From positions 2,448,001-2,512,000 of the forward strand of contig OZ038471.1 in the NCBI GenBank assembly GCA_964036295.1: DNA of 64,000 nt. The letters are read 5' to 3'. Shown one piece after another: positions 1 through 12,816 of this stretch. This DNA comes from Plumapathes pennacea. Lineage: Eukaryota; Cnidaria; Anthozoa; Antipatharia; Myriopathidae. The notes under the pieces are model-generated. The model was not told the DNA's origin. It made no database searches and was given only the letters and a program-made list of their open reading frames with translations. Position numbers and translations under genes: made by a program. How positions within the stretch are numbered: the first letter of the stretch is position 1; each line of letters begins with the position of its first letter.

Positions 1-3000
1 TTTGACCCAGGCTCCTAGGGTTTATAAACCAAAAATTTTTGGTGCTTAAGTTTAACTCAAACACTGGAAATAGGCAGTTGAGATGGTAAATGATAGGAAT
101 CAGCCTTTTGATTTTGAAAATAGGTTTTATTGTTGGAGAAAACACTGGTCAAAATCAGACTTAGTTAGGGTTTGACCCAGGCTCCTAGGGTTTATAAACC
201 AAAAATTTTTTGGTCCTTTAGCTCAACTTAAACACTTGAAATAGGAACTTGAGGTGGTAAATAATAGGAATCTGCGTTTTGATTTTGAAAACATATCTTA
301 ATCTTGGAGAAAACGCTGGTCAAACTTGGACTTACTCTAAGGGTTTGAGCCAGGCTGCTAGAGTTTATAAACCAAAATTTTTTGGTCCTTGAGTTCAACT
401 CAAACACTGGAAATAGGCAGTCGAGATGGTAAATGATAGGAATCAGCCTTTTTATTTTGAAAATATGTTTTATTCTTGGAGAAAACACTGGTCAAAGTCA
501 GACTTAGTTAGGGTTTGACCCAGGCTCTAAGGGTTTATAACACAAAATTTTTTGGTCCTTGAATTCAACTCAAACACTGGAAATAGGCAGTCGAGATGGT
601 AAATGATAGGAATCAGCCTTTTGATTTTGAAAATATGTGTTATTCTTGGAGAAAACACTGGTCAAAGTCAGATTTAGTTAGGGTTGGACCCAGGCCTAAG
701 GGTTTATAAACCAAAATTTTTTTGGTGCTTTAGTTCAACTCAAACACTGGAAATAGGCAGTCAAGTTGGTAAATGATAGGAATCAGCCTTTTGATTTTGA
801 AAATAGGTTTTATTCTTGGAGAAAACACTGGTCAAAGTCAGACTTAGTTAGGGTTTGACCCAGGCTCTTTGGGTTTATAAACCAAAATTTTTTGGTCCTT
901 GAGTTCAACTCAAACACTGGAAATAGGCAGTCGAGATGGTAAATGATAGGAATCAGCCTTTTGATTTTGAAAATAGGTTTTATTCTTGGAGAAAACACTG
1001 CTCAAAGTCAGACTTAGTTAGGGTTTGACCCAGGCTCCAAGGGTTTATAAACCAAAATTTTTTCTGTGCTTTAGTTTAACTTAAACACTGGAAATAAGCA
1101 GTCGAGTTGGTAAATGATAGGAATCAGCCTTTTGATTTTGAAAATATGTTTTATTCTTGGAGAAAACACTGGTCAAAGTCAGACTTAGTTAGGGTTATGA
1201 CCCAGGGTCGTAGGGTTTATAAACCAAAATTTTTGTCCTTGAGTTAAACTCAAACACTGGAAATAGGCAGTCGAGATGGTAAATGATAGGAATCAGCCTT
1301 TTGATTTTGAAAATATGTTTTATTCATGGAGAAAACACTGGTCAAAGTCAGACTTAGTTAAGGTTTGACCCAGGCTCGTAGGGTTTTTAAAAGAAAATTT
1401 TTTTGGTGCTTTAGTTCAACTCAAACACTGGAAATAGGCAGTCAAGTTGGTAAATGATAGGAATCAGCCTTTTGATTTTGAAAATAGGTTTTATTCTTGG
1501 AGAAAACACTGGTCAAAGTCAGACTTAGTTAGGGTTTGACCCAGGCTCCTAGGGTTTATAAACCAAAAATTTTTGGTGCTTAAGTTTAACTCAAACACTG
1601 GAAATAGGCAGTTGAGATGGTAAATGATAGGAATCAGCCTTTTGATTTTGAAAATAGGTTTTATTCTTGGAGAAAACACTGGTCAAAATCAGACTTAGTT
1701 AGGGTTTGACCCAGGCTCCTAGGGTTTATAAACCAAAAATTTTTTGGTCCTTTAGCTCAACTTAAACACTTGAAATAGGAACTTGAGGTGGTAAATAATA
1801 GGAATCTGCGTTTTGATTTTGAAAACATATCTTAATCTTGGAGAAAACGCTGGTCAAACTTGGACTTACTCTAAGGGTTTGAGCCAGGCTGCTAGAGTTT
1901 ATAAACCAAAATTTTTTGGTCCTTGAGTTCAACTCAAACACTGGAAATAGGCAGTCAAGATGGTAAATGATAGGAATCAGCCTTTTGATTTTGAAAATAT
2001 GTTTTATTCTTGGAGAAAACACTGGTCAAAGTCAGACTTAGTTAGGGTTTGACCCAGGCTCTAAGGGTTTATAACACAAAATTTTTTGGTCCTTGAATTC
2101 AACTCAAACACTGGAAATAGGCAGTCGAGATGGTAAATGATAGGAATCAGCCTTTTGATTTTGAAAATATGTGTTATTCTTGGAGAAAACACTGGTCAAA
2201 GTCAGATTTAGTTAGGGTTGGACCCAGGCCTAAGGGTTTATAAACCAAAATTTTTTTGGTGCTTTAGTTCAACTCAAACACTGGAAATAGGCAGTCAAGT
2301 TGGTAAATGATAGGAATCAGCCTTTTGATTTTGACAATATGTTTTATTCTTGGAGAAAACACTGGTCAAAGTCAGACTTAGTTAGGGTTTGACCCAGGCT
2401 CTTTGGGTTTATAAACCAAAATTTTTTGGTCCTTGAGTTCAACTCAAACACTGGAAATAGGCAGTCGAGATGGTAAATGATAGGAATCAGCCTTTTGATT
2501 TTGAAAATAGGTTTTATTCTTGGAGAAAACACTGGTCAAAGTCAGACTTAGTTAGGGTTTGACCTAGGCTTTAAGGGTTTATAAACCAAAATTTTTTTGG
2601 TGCTTTAGTTTAACTCAAACACTGGAAATAGGCAGTCGAGTTGGTAAATGATAGGAATGAGCCTTTCGATTTTGAAAATATGTTTTATTCTTGGAGAAAA
2701 CACTGGTCAAAGTCAGACTTAGTTAGTGTTTGACCCAGGCTCCTAGGGTTTATAAACCAAAATTTTTTTGGTGCTTTAGTTCAACTCAAACACTGGAAAT
2801 AGGTAGTCAAGTTGGTAAATGATAGGAATCAGCCTTTTGATTTTGAAAATAGGTTTTATTCTTGGAGAAAACACTGGTCAAAGTCAGACTTAGTTAGGGT
2901 TTGACCCAGGCTCCTAGGGTTTATAAACCAAAATTTTTTAGTCCTTGAGTTCAACTCAAACACTGGAAATAGGCAGTCGAGATGGTAAATGATAGGAATC

Positions 3001-6000
3001 AGACTTCTGATTTTGAAAATATGTTTTATTCTTGGAGAAAAAACTGGTCAAACTCAGACTTAGTTAGGGTTATGACCCAGGTTCCTAGGGTTTATAAACC
3101 AAAATTTTTTGGTCCTTGAGTTCAACTCAAACACTGGAAATAGGCAGTCGAGATGGTAAATGATAGGTATCAGCCTTTTGATTTTGAAAATAGGTTTTAT
3201 TCTTGGAGAAAACACTGGTCAAAGTCAGACTTAGTTAGGGTTTGACCCAGGCTCCTAGGGTTTATAAACCAAAAATGTTTTGGTGCTTAAGTTCAACTCA
3301 AACACTGGAAATAGGCAGTTTAGATGGTAAATGATAGGAATCAGCCTTCTTATTTTGAAAATATGTTTTATTCTTGGAGAAAACACTGGTCAAAATCAGA
3401 CTTACTTAGGGTTTGCCCCAGGCTCCTAGGGTTTATAAACCAAAAATTTTTTGGTCCTTTAGCTCAACTTAAACACTTGAAATAAGAACTTGAGGTGGTA
3501 AATAATAGGAATCTGCGTTTTGATTTTGAAAACATATCTTAATCTTGGAGAAAACGCTGGTCAAAGTTAGACTTACTTTAAGGGTTTGACCCAGGCTCCT
3601 AGGGTTTACAAACCAAAATTTTTTGGTCCTTGAGTTCAACTCAAACACTGGAGATAGGCAGTCGAGATGGTAAATGATAGGAATCAGCCTTTTGATTTTG
3701 AAAATATGTTTTATTCTTGGAGAAAACACTGGTCAAAGTCAGACTTTATTAGTTAGGGTTTGACCCAGGCTCATAGGGTTTATAAAACAAAATTTTTTGG
3801 TCCTTGAATTCAACTCAAACACTGGAAATAGGCAGTCGAGTTGGTAAATGATAGGAATCAGCCTTTTGATTTTGAAAATATGTTTTATTCTTGGAGAAAA
3901 CACTGGTCTAAGTCAGATTTAGTTAGGGTTGGACCCAGGCTGTAATGGTTTATAAACCAAAATTTTTTTGGTGCGTTAGTTCAACTCAAACACTGGAAAT
4001 AGGCAGTCGAGTTGGTAAATGATAGGAATCAGCCTTTTGATTTTGAAAATATGTTTTATTCTTGGAGAAAACACTGGTCAAAGTCAGACTTAGTTAGGGT
4101 TTGACCCAGGCTCCTAGGGTTTATAAACCAAAATTTTTTGGTCCTTGAGTTCAACTCAAACACTGGAAATAGGCAGTCGAGATGGTAAATGATAGGAATC
4201 AGCCTTCTGATTTTGAAAGTATGTTTTATTCTTGGAGAAAACACTGGTCAAACTCAGACTTAGTTAGGGTTATTACCCAGGCTCCTAGGGTTTATAAACC
4301 AAAATTTTTTGGTCCTCGAGTTCAACTGAAACACTGGAAATAGGCAGTCGAGATGGTAAATGATAGGTATCAGCCTTTTGATTTTGAAAATAGGTTTTAT
4401 TCTTGGAGAAAACACTGGTCAAAGTCAGACTTAGTTAGGGTTTGACGCAGGCTCCTGGGGTTTATAAACGAAAATTTTTTTGGTGCTTTAGTTGAACTCA
4501 AACGCTGGAAATAGGCAGTTGAGATGGTAAATGATAGGAATCAGCCTTTTGATTTTGAAAATATGTTTTATTCTTGGAGAAAACACTGGTCAAAGTCAGA
4601 CTTTAAGTTAGGGTTTGACCCAGGCTCCTTGGGGTTTATAAACCAAAAATTTTTTGGTCCTTTAGTTCAACTTAAACACTTGAAATAGGAACTTGAGGTG
4701 GTAAATAATAGGAATCTGCATTTTGATTTTGAAAACATATCTTATTCTTGGAGAAAACGCTGGTCAAAGTTAGACTTACTTTAAGGGTTTGACCCAGGCT
4801 GCTAGGGTTTACAAACCAAAATTTTTTTGTCCTTGAGTTCAACTCAAACACTGGAAATAGGCAGTCGAGATGGTAAATGATAGGAATCAGCCTTTTGATT
4901 TTGAAAATATGTTTTATTCTTGGAGAAAACACTGGTGAAAGTCAAACTTAGTTAGGGTTTGACCCAGGCTCCTAGGGTTTATAAACCAAAAATTTTTTGG
5001 TGCTTTTATTAGTTTAACTTAAACACTGGAAATAGGCAGTCGAGATGGTAAATGATAGGAATCAGCCTTTTGATTTTGAAAATATGTTTTATTCTTGGAG
5101 AAAACAGTGGTCAAAGTCAGACTTAGTTAGGGTTTGACCCAGGTTCATAGGGTTTATAAACCAAAATTTTTTGGTCCTTGAGTTCAACTCAAACACTGGA
5201 AATAAGCAGTCGAGATGGTAAATGATAGGTATCAGCCTTTTGATTTTGAAAATAGGTTTCATTCTTGGAGAAAACACTGGTCAAAGTCAGACTTAGTTAG
5301 GGTTTGACCCAGGCTCCTGGGGTTTATAAACGAAAATTTTTTTGGTCCTTGAGTTCAACTCAAACACTGGAAATAAGCAGTCGAGATGGTAAATGATAGG
5401 TATCAGCCTTTTGATTTTGAAAATATGTTTTATTCTTGGAGAAAACACTGGTCAAAGTCAGACTTTAAGTTAGGGTTTGACCCAGGCTCCTAGGGTTTAT
5501 AAACCAAAAATTTTTTGGTGCTTTAGTTCAACTTAAACACTTGAAATAGGAACTTGAGGTGGTAAATAATAGGAATCTGCGTTTTGATTTTGAAAACATA
5601 TCTTAATCTTGGAGAAAACGCTGGTCAAAGTTAGACTTACTTTAAGGGTTTGACCCAGGCTACTAGGGTTTACAAACCAAAATTTTTTTGTCCTTGAGTT
5701 CAACTCAAACACTGGAAATAGGCAGTCGAGATGGTAAATGATAGGAATCAGCCTTTTGATTTTGAAAATATGTTTTATTCTTGGAGAAAACAGTGGTCAA
5801 AGTCAGACTTAGTTAGGGTTTGACCCAGGCTCATAGGGTTTATAAACCAAAATTTTTTGGTCCTTGAGTTCAACTCAAACACTGGAAATAAGCAGTCGAG
5901 ATGGTAAATGATAGGTATCAGCCTTTTGATTTTGAAAATATGTTTTATTCTTGGAGAAAACACTGGTCAAAGTCAGACTTATGGAAGGGTTTGACCCAGG

Positions 6001-7100
6001 CTCCTAGGGTTTATAAACCAAACATTTTTTGGTGCTTTAGTTCAACTCAAACACTGGAAATAGGCAGTTGAGATGGTAAATGATAGGAATCAGCCTTTTG
6101 ATTTTGAAAATATGTTTTATTCTTGGAGAAAACACTGGTCAAAATCAGACTTAGTTAGGGTTTGACCCAGGCTCCTAGGGTTTATAAACCGGAAATTTTG
6201 TGGTCCTTTAGTTCAACTTAAACACTTGAAATAGACACTTGAACTGGTAAATAATAGGAATCTGCATTTTGATTTTGAAAACATATCTTAATCTTGGAGA
6301 AAACACTGGTCAAAGTTAGACTTACTTTAAGGGTTTGACCCAGGCTCGTAGGGTTTATAAACCAAAATTTTTGGTCCTTGAGTTCAAGTCAAACACTGGA
6401 AATAGGCAGTCGAGATGGTAAATGATAGGAATCAGCCTTTTTATTTTTAAAATATGTTTTATTTTTAGAGAAAACACTGGTTTAAGTCAGACTTAGGTAG
6501 GGTTTGACCAGGCTCCTAGAGTTTATAAACCAAAATTTTTTGGTCCTTGAGTTCAACTCAAACACTGGAAATAGGCACTTGAGCTGGTAATTGATAGTAA
6601 TATGCCTCTTGAATTTGAAATCAAGTTTTTATCTTGGAGAAATTAACGGTCAGAGTTGGAGTTAGTTAGGGTTTTAGTCCCAGGCTGCTAGTGTTTTAGA
6701 CCAAAATCTTTTGGTCTCTGAATCCCACTCGAATGCAGAAAATAGGCTCTTGAGGTAGTAATTGATAGTAATCTGCCCTTTGAATTTGAAAATAAGTTTT
6801 AATCTTGGAGAAATTAACGGCCAGAGTTGGAATTAGTTAGGGTTTTAGTCCCAGGCTCCTGGGGTTTTAAACCAAAATTTTTTTGGTCTCTGAATCCAAC
6901 TTAAATGCAGAAAGTAGGATCTTGAGGTAGTAACTGATTGTAATCCGCCCTTTGAATTTGAAAATAAGTTTTAATCTTGGAGAAATTAACGGTCAGAGTT
7001 GGAGTTAGTTAGGGCTTTAGTCCCAGGTTCCTAGGGTTTTAGACCAAAATTTTTTGGTGTCTGTATCCAACTCGAACTTCTCTTAATCTTGGATTAAATA
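1..7100. repeat. Satellite array 1, ~170-bp monomer with higher-order repeats
   Basis: About 41 head-to-tail monomers of roughly 170 bp run from the window edge to just before the first NFU1 exon. Each monomer carries one TTAGGG-containing stretch, a perfect 12-bp palindrome GGTTTATAAACC and an A/T-run palindrome beside it. Two monomer classes are visible. The rarer class has 'cacttgaaatagg' and 'cttgaggtggtaaataatag' and recurs near 228, 1762, 3469, 4675, 5538 and 6230. Positions 1-1180 are almost identical to 1535-2714 (shift 1534 bp, nine monomers), so there is higher-order structure. From about 6570 rightward the monomers become clearly diverged ('gaaattaacggtcagagttgg'), as expected at an array edge. 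The recurring 62- and 86-residue open frames on the minus strand come from the repeat and are not genes. Confidence 0.97.
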
Positions 7101-7107
7101 CCATCAG

Positions 7108-9379
7108 TTCGAACCATGTTCATTCAAGTCCAAGAAACTCCTAATCCAAACAGCCTGAAGTTTGTTCCTGGAGTACAAGTCCTTGAGTCTGGAACTGCCA
7201 ACTTTCCAAATGCAACATCAGCCCACTCCTCACCCTTGGCCAGGTACGGTGTATTAACCATGATTTGTTTTGTGTAAACATTTGGATATGTTACAAACTC
7301 TGCACATGTATCACAGCATCTCCTCTAATATATGTGTGTTCTTTTTGTTTGTTTTTTTCTAAAATGGCCTTCACATCCAGAATGAACTTCATATTACATA
7401 CAGTATTCAATCAGTTTTGATATGAGTTGATATGATACAGTATAATGATAAATATTTATTATTATGTGAACCGCACACATTGAATGACAATGTATCTGTG
7501 AATGTGAGAGGGTTTTGATGGGGGTGTCTGTATATGCCAACACTTAAATTTTCGGCACTGTAAGTTAATTACGCTATAAACTCTAACAGTCATAATAATA
7601 ATCATGATATAGCAAGTCATTATATCTGATCCACCCTTAATTAACTATAAACTTTCATGCTTCCCCACCCTCCCCTTTCCCATTATTCACAACCATACTT
7701 CTGTGCAGCTTCATACTGTAACTCAGTGGTTAGTGTGCCACACCAGTGTCATGAAGGTCATAGGTTTGATTTCCATTGAAACCAAAATTTTTTTCCAGGC
7801 TTTCCTTAACCTGCAATGCAGGCATTCCCATTCATTATCAGGGAATGCCTGCAATGAAGGCTAGGCTTTCCTTGCAACTGCTTTATAGTTGGTTCATAAC
7901 CACAAGGGTTAATTCCTTTTACTGTCATTTGATTAGTTTACCAACCACTGTGTCATGAACTGGAAACTTCTGTCAGTGAAACAGATGTACTCATTCAGTA
8001 TTAAAAATTCAGGAATTTGTTCAGAGTGCCAGGTGTGAATGGTGTCATGTTTGGAACAGAATTTATTACAGTCTCAAAGGTATGGGTTACTGTGAACAAG
8101 TTTGATATAATAATACTGTAAAACTTCGAAAAGAAGCCCATGGGCTTCTTTTTTATTTAGGACCCTTCGATGGACTTCTTTTCGAGATTACTTTGCAAAC
8201 TAAAGAAGGGGGTTTCTTTTCGAGATGGGCTTCTTCTTGAGATTAAGCCCTCCCATTGGGCCTCTTTTCGAGGTTTTACAGTATTGTACTTGCTTTCATC
8301 TAAAATGACCTGCTTTATCCCCATAAATTACCCCGCAAATTTTGCTTTGGCAATTTGTTTAAAAAGGCTCCAGATCCAGACCATGGCTGCAGAGTCAGCC
8401 CTTGTTTGTAATGTGATAATGATGTTGATTACTTGTGAGATAATAATATTTTTATTATTTTCTATTATTAAATTATGAATATTATATCAAATTGTAGTCT
8501 GATGATGACGTGGAATGGTCAGTTCTGAAGCCTGAAATCTTTGCAATCATCATGGACTTTTTTGCCAGCAACATGCCAATACTTACAGCAGATCAGCCCC
8601 CAAGCGATACAGGTGACATTGGTTTAATATTGATTTTATAAAATAACTATGAATTTATACTACATGCCCATTTTGATTGGCTAAAACACCACGCATGCTA
8701 CTCTCGTGTTCTCTCAACTTCCTGCATGTTTAGAATGGGCTATCTAAGCAGATACCATTCCAAGTGGACACCTCTCGAAGGCAGACAGCATGCAGATTTG
8801 GTCTTTGCTGATTTTCACCTGTTTCTCTTTACTGAACTATTTCTAAGGCAGACACCTCTCTAGGGCGGACACTAAATGCTGACCCTAAGGGTTTCCGCTT
8901 TAGATAGAGTTCACTATCTATTTATTTACTAGAATTTTAGATGCTGCATTTATCATATTTGACGTTTGGCATGTGGACAATTGTGCAAAATTTATGAATG
9001 ATAATGAAGGAGTTTAACAGTGATCTGTAAGATGGGTTTTGTGATTTCTGGTGTCTAATTTGAACACTTGCATGCATTTATTTGTAGCAATTAGTCCTGA
9101 AGATGACGAAACTGTTGCAATGATCAAAGAACTTTTGGAAACAAGAATCAGGTAAATGTATGAGTGTATACTATTACAGTGTATAACCGGTCATGGAGGC
9201 TGTGAGGAAGGCTGTGAGAAACACTTTTAACCAATCATAGAGGCTGTCCACTTTCAACCAATAAAAAGCCATTTAAAGTAACATTGTTCATTTCAAATCT
9301 TTTTGGTTGGTATATTTTTTGGAAAGGAAACTAATCAGCAGTTATGAGGAAACACTATTGCCACTTGCTTACTTCTGTG

Positions 9380-9415
<36 letters not shown>

Positions 9416-11761
9416 TTCTCGATTGCCTGAGATTTGCCAAACTTGTTTGTACCAGACCAAAAGGATAGCAAATACAAAATCAAGTTAGTCACACAATTTC
9501 GCCCTTGACAGTCATAATATTGGTTCTATAAGTAAGTTATTTGGACTAAAGTTTTATTTTGGGGTAAAAATTCCTGTAGAAGGGATCCTAGACTTCTCTC
9601 CTTTTTTTTTCTCCTGTTGTAGACCAACTGTCCAAGAAGATGGAGGGGATATTATCTTCATGGTAATATGGGAGCATTTATAAGCTGGGCCCTTCAAAGC
9701 CCGAATAGGTTTTTCTTCCGATACATACTAGGGCACTCTTTGTGTGTCCAAGCTCATGGGAGTAAAATGTCCACTCTTAGGACCCGTCCCACACGTATAC
9801 GTTTACGTTCGTAAACGCCTTCTATTTTAGCTAAAACTCATTAAAGTTTTCCGTCCACACGAATCCGGTGAGCGTTCACGAATCGTTTTCGTCCGTTCGC
9901 ATGCAAACGCTAAAGCAATTCGAAAACTCTAAACCTGCCCCTTCTCATCGTTTACGTGTGGACGGACGGCATAAACGCATATAAAAGTAACTATCTATAC
10001 ATTTCTTATAAATCGAAGCCAGCGTTTTTTAATCACTTTGCCATGTAAACGCTCGCTTAATTTATAAAGAAATGTATGAATAGTTGGCACGCCCAGGGTG
10101 ACTCGGGTAGGAGGGTGACTCGGGTCCCCGGACCAACCTTTTCTCATATAAACAGGGCCTTAGTCAAGTATGTCAGGGCTTCTGAATTTTGTTCAAACTT
10201 TGTTTATTGCTGTTTGACAGGGATTTGAAGATGGAGTTGTTAAACTAAAGATGCAAGTAAGAGCCTTCCTCTGCTTAGTGAAATACAGTAATACTAATTG
10301 ATAACTTTTTAAAATTAACTCTATAACTTAGGGTGCCAGGCCCGAGTATCAGAACAGTACTGTATATACAGTACATCCATTGTGCACTGTACTTGTTCAT
10401 AATCTCCTTGCAGGGTTCTTGCTCAAACTGCCCCAGCTCTGTTGTGACGCTAAAAAACGGAATTGAAAATATGATGCAGTTCTACATTCCTGAAGTTGTC
10501 AGCGTGGAACAGGTGTGTGTACAGTAATTAAAACTTTGATTTCCTACAACCTTAGTGTGATTTCAACGCTTGTCTGTCAGTCTGTAAATCTAATTAGTCT
10601 TGATCTGTCTTGATGTGGCCGCACTGAGGAACTATGGGCATTTTCCATTGCAACGTCTTCTTCCTTTTCCTACTGAATAACTATTGACTTTATATGAGAT
10701 GGCCTTGGTGTTTTCTGGGCGTTTCTTATACAGTCAATTCTCTCTAAGGTGGACACCTTCGGGACTAGATTTAGTGTCCGCCTTAAAAAGGTGTCCGCCT
10801 TAGAGAGAGTTCAGTTACAGAGAAACAAGTGAAAATCGGCAAGGACCAAATCTGCATGCTGTCCGCCTTGAGAGGTGTTCGCCTTAGAGAGAGAGAGTTC
10901 AGTTACAGAGAAACAAGTGAAAATCGACAAGGACCAAATCTGCATGCTGTCCGCCTTGAGAGGTGTTCGCCTTAGAGAGAGAGAGTTCAGTTACAGAGAA
11001 ACAAGTGAAAATCGGCAAGGACCAAATCTGCATGCTGTCCGCCTTGAGAGGTGTTCGCCTTAGAGAGAGAGAGTTCAGTTACAGAGAAACAAGTGAAAAT
11101 CGACAAGGACCAAATCTGCATGCTTTTTGCACTTATAGGGATGTCCGCTTTGGAGAGGTGTCCGCTTAGAAAGAGTTGACTGTATATCTTTCTCTCTGGC
11201 GAAAGGCCAATACTCCAAACAAATATAGCTAAGCATCATTTAAGGCCTGGTTTTCACGAGCATCGCAAGCACCAGGTCCTAATTTCACAGTGAAAACATT
11301 TTCAACGCAAGCGCAAGCACAGGAATCAATATTTTAATCCTTGCGCTTCTGCTTGCATTTGCGTCGAGCTTGTTTTCACTGTAAATAAGGATCTTGTGCT
11401 TGTGCTTGTGTTGCTTGTGAGAACTAAGGGTCATATTCACCAAACTTGCGTACGAACAAAAACATTTCGTAAATATGACTTATACATCTGAACAATGATG
11501 ACTTGCGCACACTATCTTGAGCGAGAGTATGCGTAAGTCAAACTTATGATGCGGACGTCTTACATACGAACATTTTTTTTTTCGTACGCAAGTACGAGGC
11601 CCCAGGCATAATGTGTAAGAGCATTTTGTCTTCTTGTTGCTCCTAGTAGCTGCCGTCAGCCTAAATTTGCTCTTGCCTGGCAGGTTGAAGACGAACAGGA
11701 TCAAGTGAGCAAGAATGAGTTCCAGAAGTTAGAATCAAAACTCGGAGAAACGAACGACTGA
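7108..11761 (+). CDS. NFU1: NFU1 iron-sulfur cluster scaffold protein (5' leader exon outside window)
   Basis: NFU1 is a mitochondrial scaffold that passes 4Fe-4S clusters to lipoyl synthase and respiratory enzymes. Eight exons are seen: 7108-7243, 8013-8079, 8498-8612, 9088-9151, 9623-9662, 10221-10256, 10414-10512, 11684-11761, all with GT-AG introns and consistent phases. From the Met at 7116 they encode 208 residues. The N-terminal Nfu domain begins [16 protein letters not shown]. The C-terminal NifU-like domain contains the cluster-binding CxxC (GSCSNCPSS, Cys153 and Cys156 counted from that Met). Human NFU1 has an N-terminal targeting leader ending just before the equivalent MFIQ. Here the frame is open upstream to an acceptor at 7106-7107, so a leader exon probably lies left of the satellite. 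Translation from 7116, giving a cytosolic form, is the alternative. Confidence 0.95.
8114..8283. mobile_element. Foldback element (MITE-like), NFU1 intron
   Basis: About 170 bp with terminal inverted repeats: TACTGTAAAACTTCGAAAAG at the left and its near complement ending in GGTTTTACAGTA at the right. The interior holds repeated 'GGGCTTCTTTTCGAG' words. It codes for nothing and lies in the NFU1 intron between exons 2 and 3. A non-autonomous DNA transposon is the likeliest origin. Confidence 0.6.
8756..8915. mobile_element. GCGGACACCTCTC-family element copy, NFU1 intron
   Basis: A diverged copy of the dispersed family found elsewhere in the window (10729-11184, 21275-21534, 25637-25787, 37749-38194, 38262-38413, 40202-40366). 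It shows the words 'ggacacctctc', 'gcatgcagatttggtc' and 'ctgtttctctttactgaac' and ends near 'agagttcacta'. Confidence 0.65.
9388..9413. repeat. Poly-T tract, 26 nt
   Basis: Uninterrupted homopolymer T run in the NFU1 intron between exons 4 and 5. It could be a retroposon tail on the minus strand, but I recognise no SINE body beside it. Confidence 0.8.
9781..10160. mobile_element. Dispersed repeat related to 22520-22680
   Basis: Non-coding repeat with many 'cgtttacg/cgtaaacg' words. Its right end ('gtgactcgggtaggagggtgactcggg', then 'atataaacagggcctta') matches the reverse complement of 22520-22610. That makes it a member of a dispersed family, probably a non-autonomous DNA element. The exact termini are uncertain. 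Confidence 0.5.
10729..11184. mobile_element. GCGGACACCTCTC-family element with four internal 88-bp units
   Basis: Terminal inverted repeats TACAGTCAATTCTCTC and GAAAGAGTTGACTGTA bound a 456-bp element in the last NFU1 intron. Inside, a unit of exactly 88 bp is repeated in tandem; the word 'ttcagttacag' starts at 10810, 10898, 10986 and 11074. The short open frames here (10875-11169) come from the repeat. Confidence 0.8.
11239..11430. mobile_element. GCAAGC-rich foldback repeat
   Basis: Begins 'aaggcctggttttcacgag' and ends with the imperfect complement 'tgcttgtgagaactaaggg'. The interior is made of GCAAGCGC-type words in both orientations. It resembles the element at 49290-49467, so both probably belong to one foldback family. 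Confidence 0.5.
11446..11600. mobile_element. Foldback repeat with CGTACGCAAG arms
   Basis: Left arm 'cttgcgtacgaac' and right arm 'ttcgtacgcaagtacg' are near complements flanking about 120 bp of non-coding DNA. It sits 80 bp upstream of the last NFU1 exon. Confidence 0.4.
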
Positions 11762-12800
11762 TCTTCTCATCTGAGACTTTTCAAAAAATGATCAGCGTCG
11801 TAGTCAGTATAAGTGTGTGATTAGCCTTAGTTTTCACTCCCAAGCTCAAAATACTCGGAAGATTAAGTACAGTGTGAGGCCCCTGTGATGTGGTATTATA
11901 TTTAACAGACAAACAAGACACAAAGAAAACAAAACAAACGCCCGTGATTATGCGTAGGTTAGCCAAACAGTTGTAGAAACCTCCAACCAATTAATGAAAA
12001 CACGGATCTGTACTACTAGTTTGACTTTCGACCTTTGGCTTTTCAATTTCGTACATGTTCTGTTATATTTAATTTTATTGCTTGTCTTTTTTTCTGGTCT
12101 CAACCAGATTGCCGCAGACGGTAGATATAAACCATTTATAAAGCAAAAGTTTGTTTTTGTATTTGTATTTCTTTCTCTTTTTAGGACTGTGCGTGACAGC
12201 TTCATCAAATTGTTCGTTCTCGAATTGCAGTAGATGTTTGGCCCCAAAGGTGAAATTGTTCAATTTGCAGTCCGACTCGTACTTTAAGTAGATTCGGTTT
12301 ACGAAATGTTTCACGTATTACAACCCAGTATTAAGGTTTTGACAGGCAGCGCAGTACATGTCCAGCGGCGTACAGCATGCGCTTTGCCAGCTTATGTCTT
12401 GTTGCGCCAAGCGTTGGGGGTGATTCCGCTGATAGTTCGCGGGCACAACTTCATGGCAGTTATAAGAGAATGTATGGGGTTTCACTCGATCGGACAACAA
12501 GAATAGTTTTACGAATAAATTGAAACTTGAACACAATGGTATAGTTTATCTGTGTCTCCTGCTTAACTGGGCGGGTTCTGGGGCCATTTGAGCCAGATTT
12601 GTCTATGCTCGCTTCAGCGCCGCCGGAAATCTTTCAAGGAGGAGGTCATCCACTTCTGGATGGGCTGTACGTGCCTGACGTTGGGCGTCTGATATTGTAC
12701 GTTCCAAACCGTTTACTACCTGGTTGGCTTATGCTCGGGACTTTGAAGTTAGTCATATATGAAGTTCCATTCATTCATGGTGAACCGACATGTACAGCGG
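11762..12800. other. NFU1 3' region and intergenic DNA
   Basis: No further coding exon is recognisable. The stretch should hold the NFU1 3' UTR and the upstream flank of RNGTT. Open frames on both strands here (11781-12536) lack codon bias and homology. Confidence 0.6.
12514..12519 (+). terminator. Candidate polyadenylation signal for NFU1
   Basis: Canonical AATAAA, the first convincing one downstream of the NFU1 stop codon at 11761. It implies a 3' UTR of about 770 nt. Position-based inference only. Confidence 0.4.
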
Positions 12801-12816
12801 AGTTTGCAGTGGAAAA

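Noticed and set aside
228-5963. Repeated 62- and 86-residue open frames (MFSPRIKHIFKIKRL...) on the minus strand
   Set aside because: They recur with the satellite period, have no independent conservation, and are explained by a monomer with few stops in one frame.
1-7100. Telomere because of TTAGGG
   Set aside because: Only one TTAGGG-type word occurs per ~170 bp; there is no tandem hexamer array.
10810-11160. CRISPR-like array (88-bp repeats)
   Set aside because: The whole unit is repeated with no unique spacers, inside a foldback element with terminal inverted repeats, in an animal genome.
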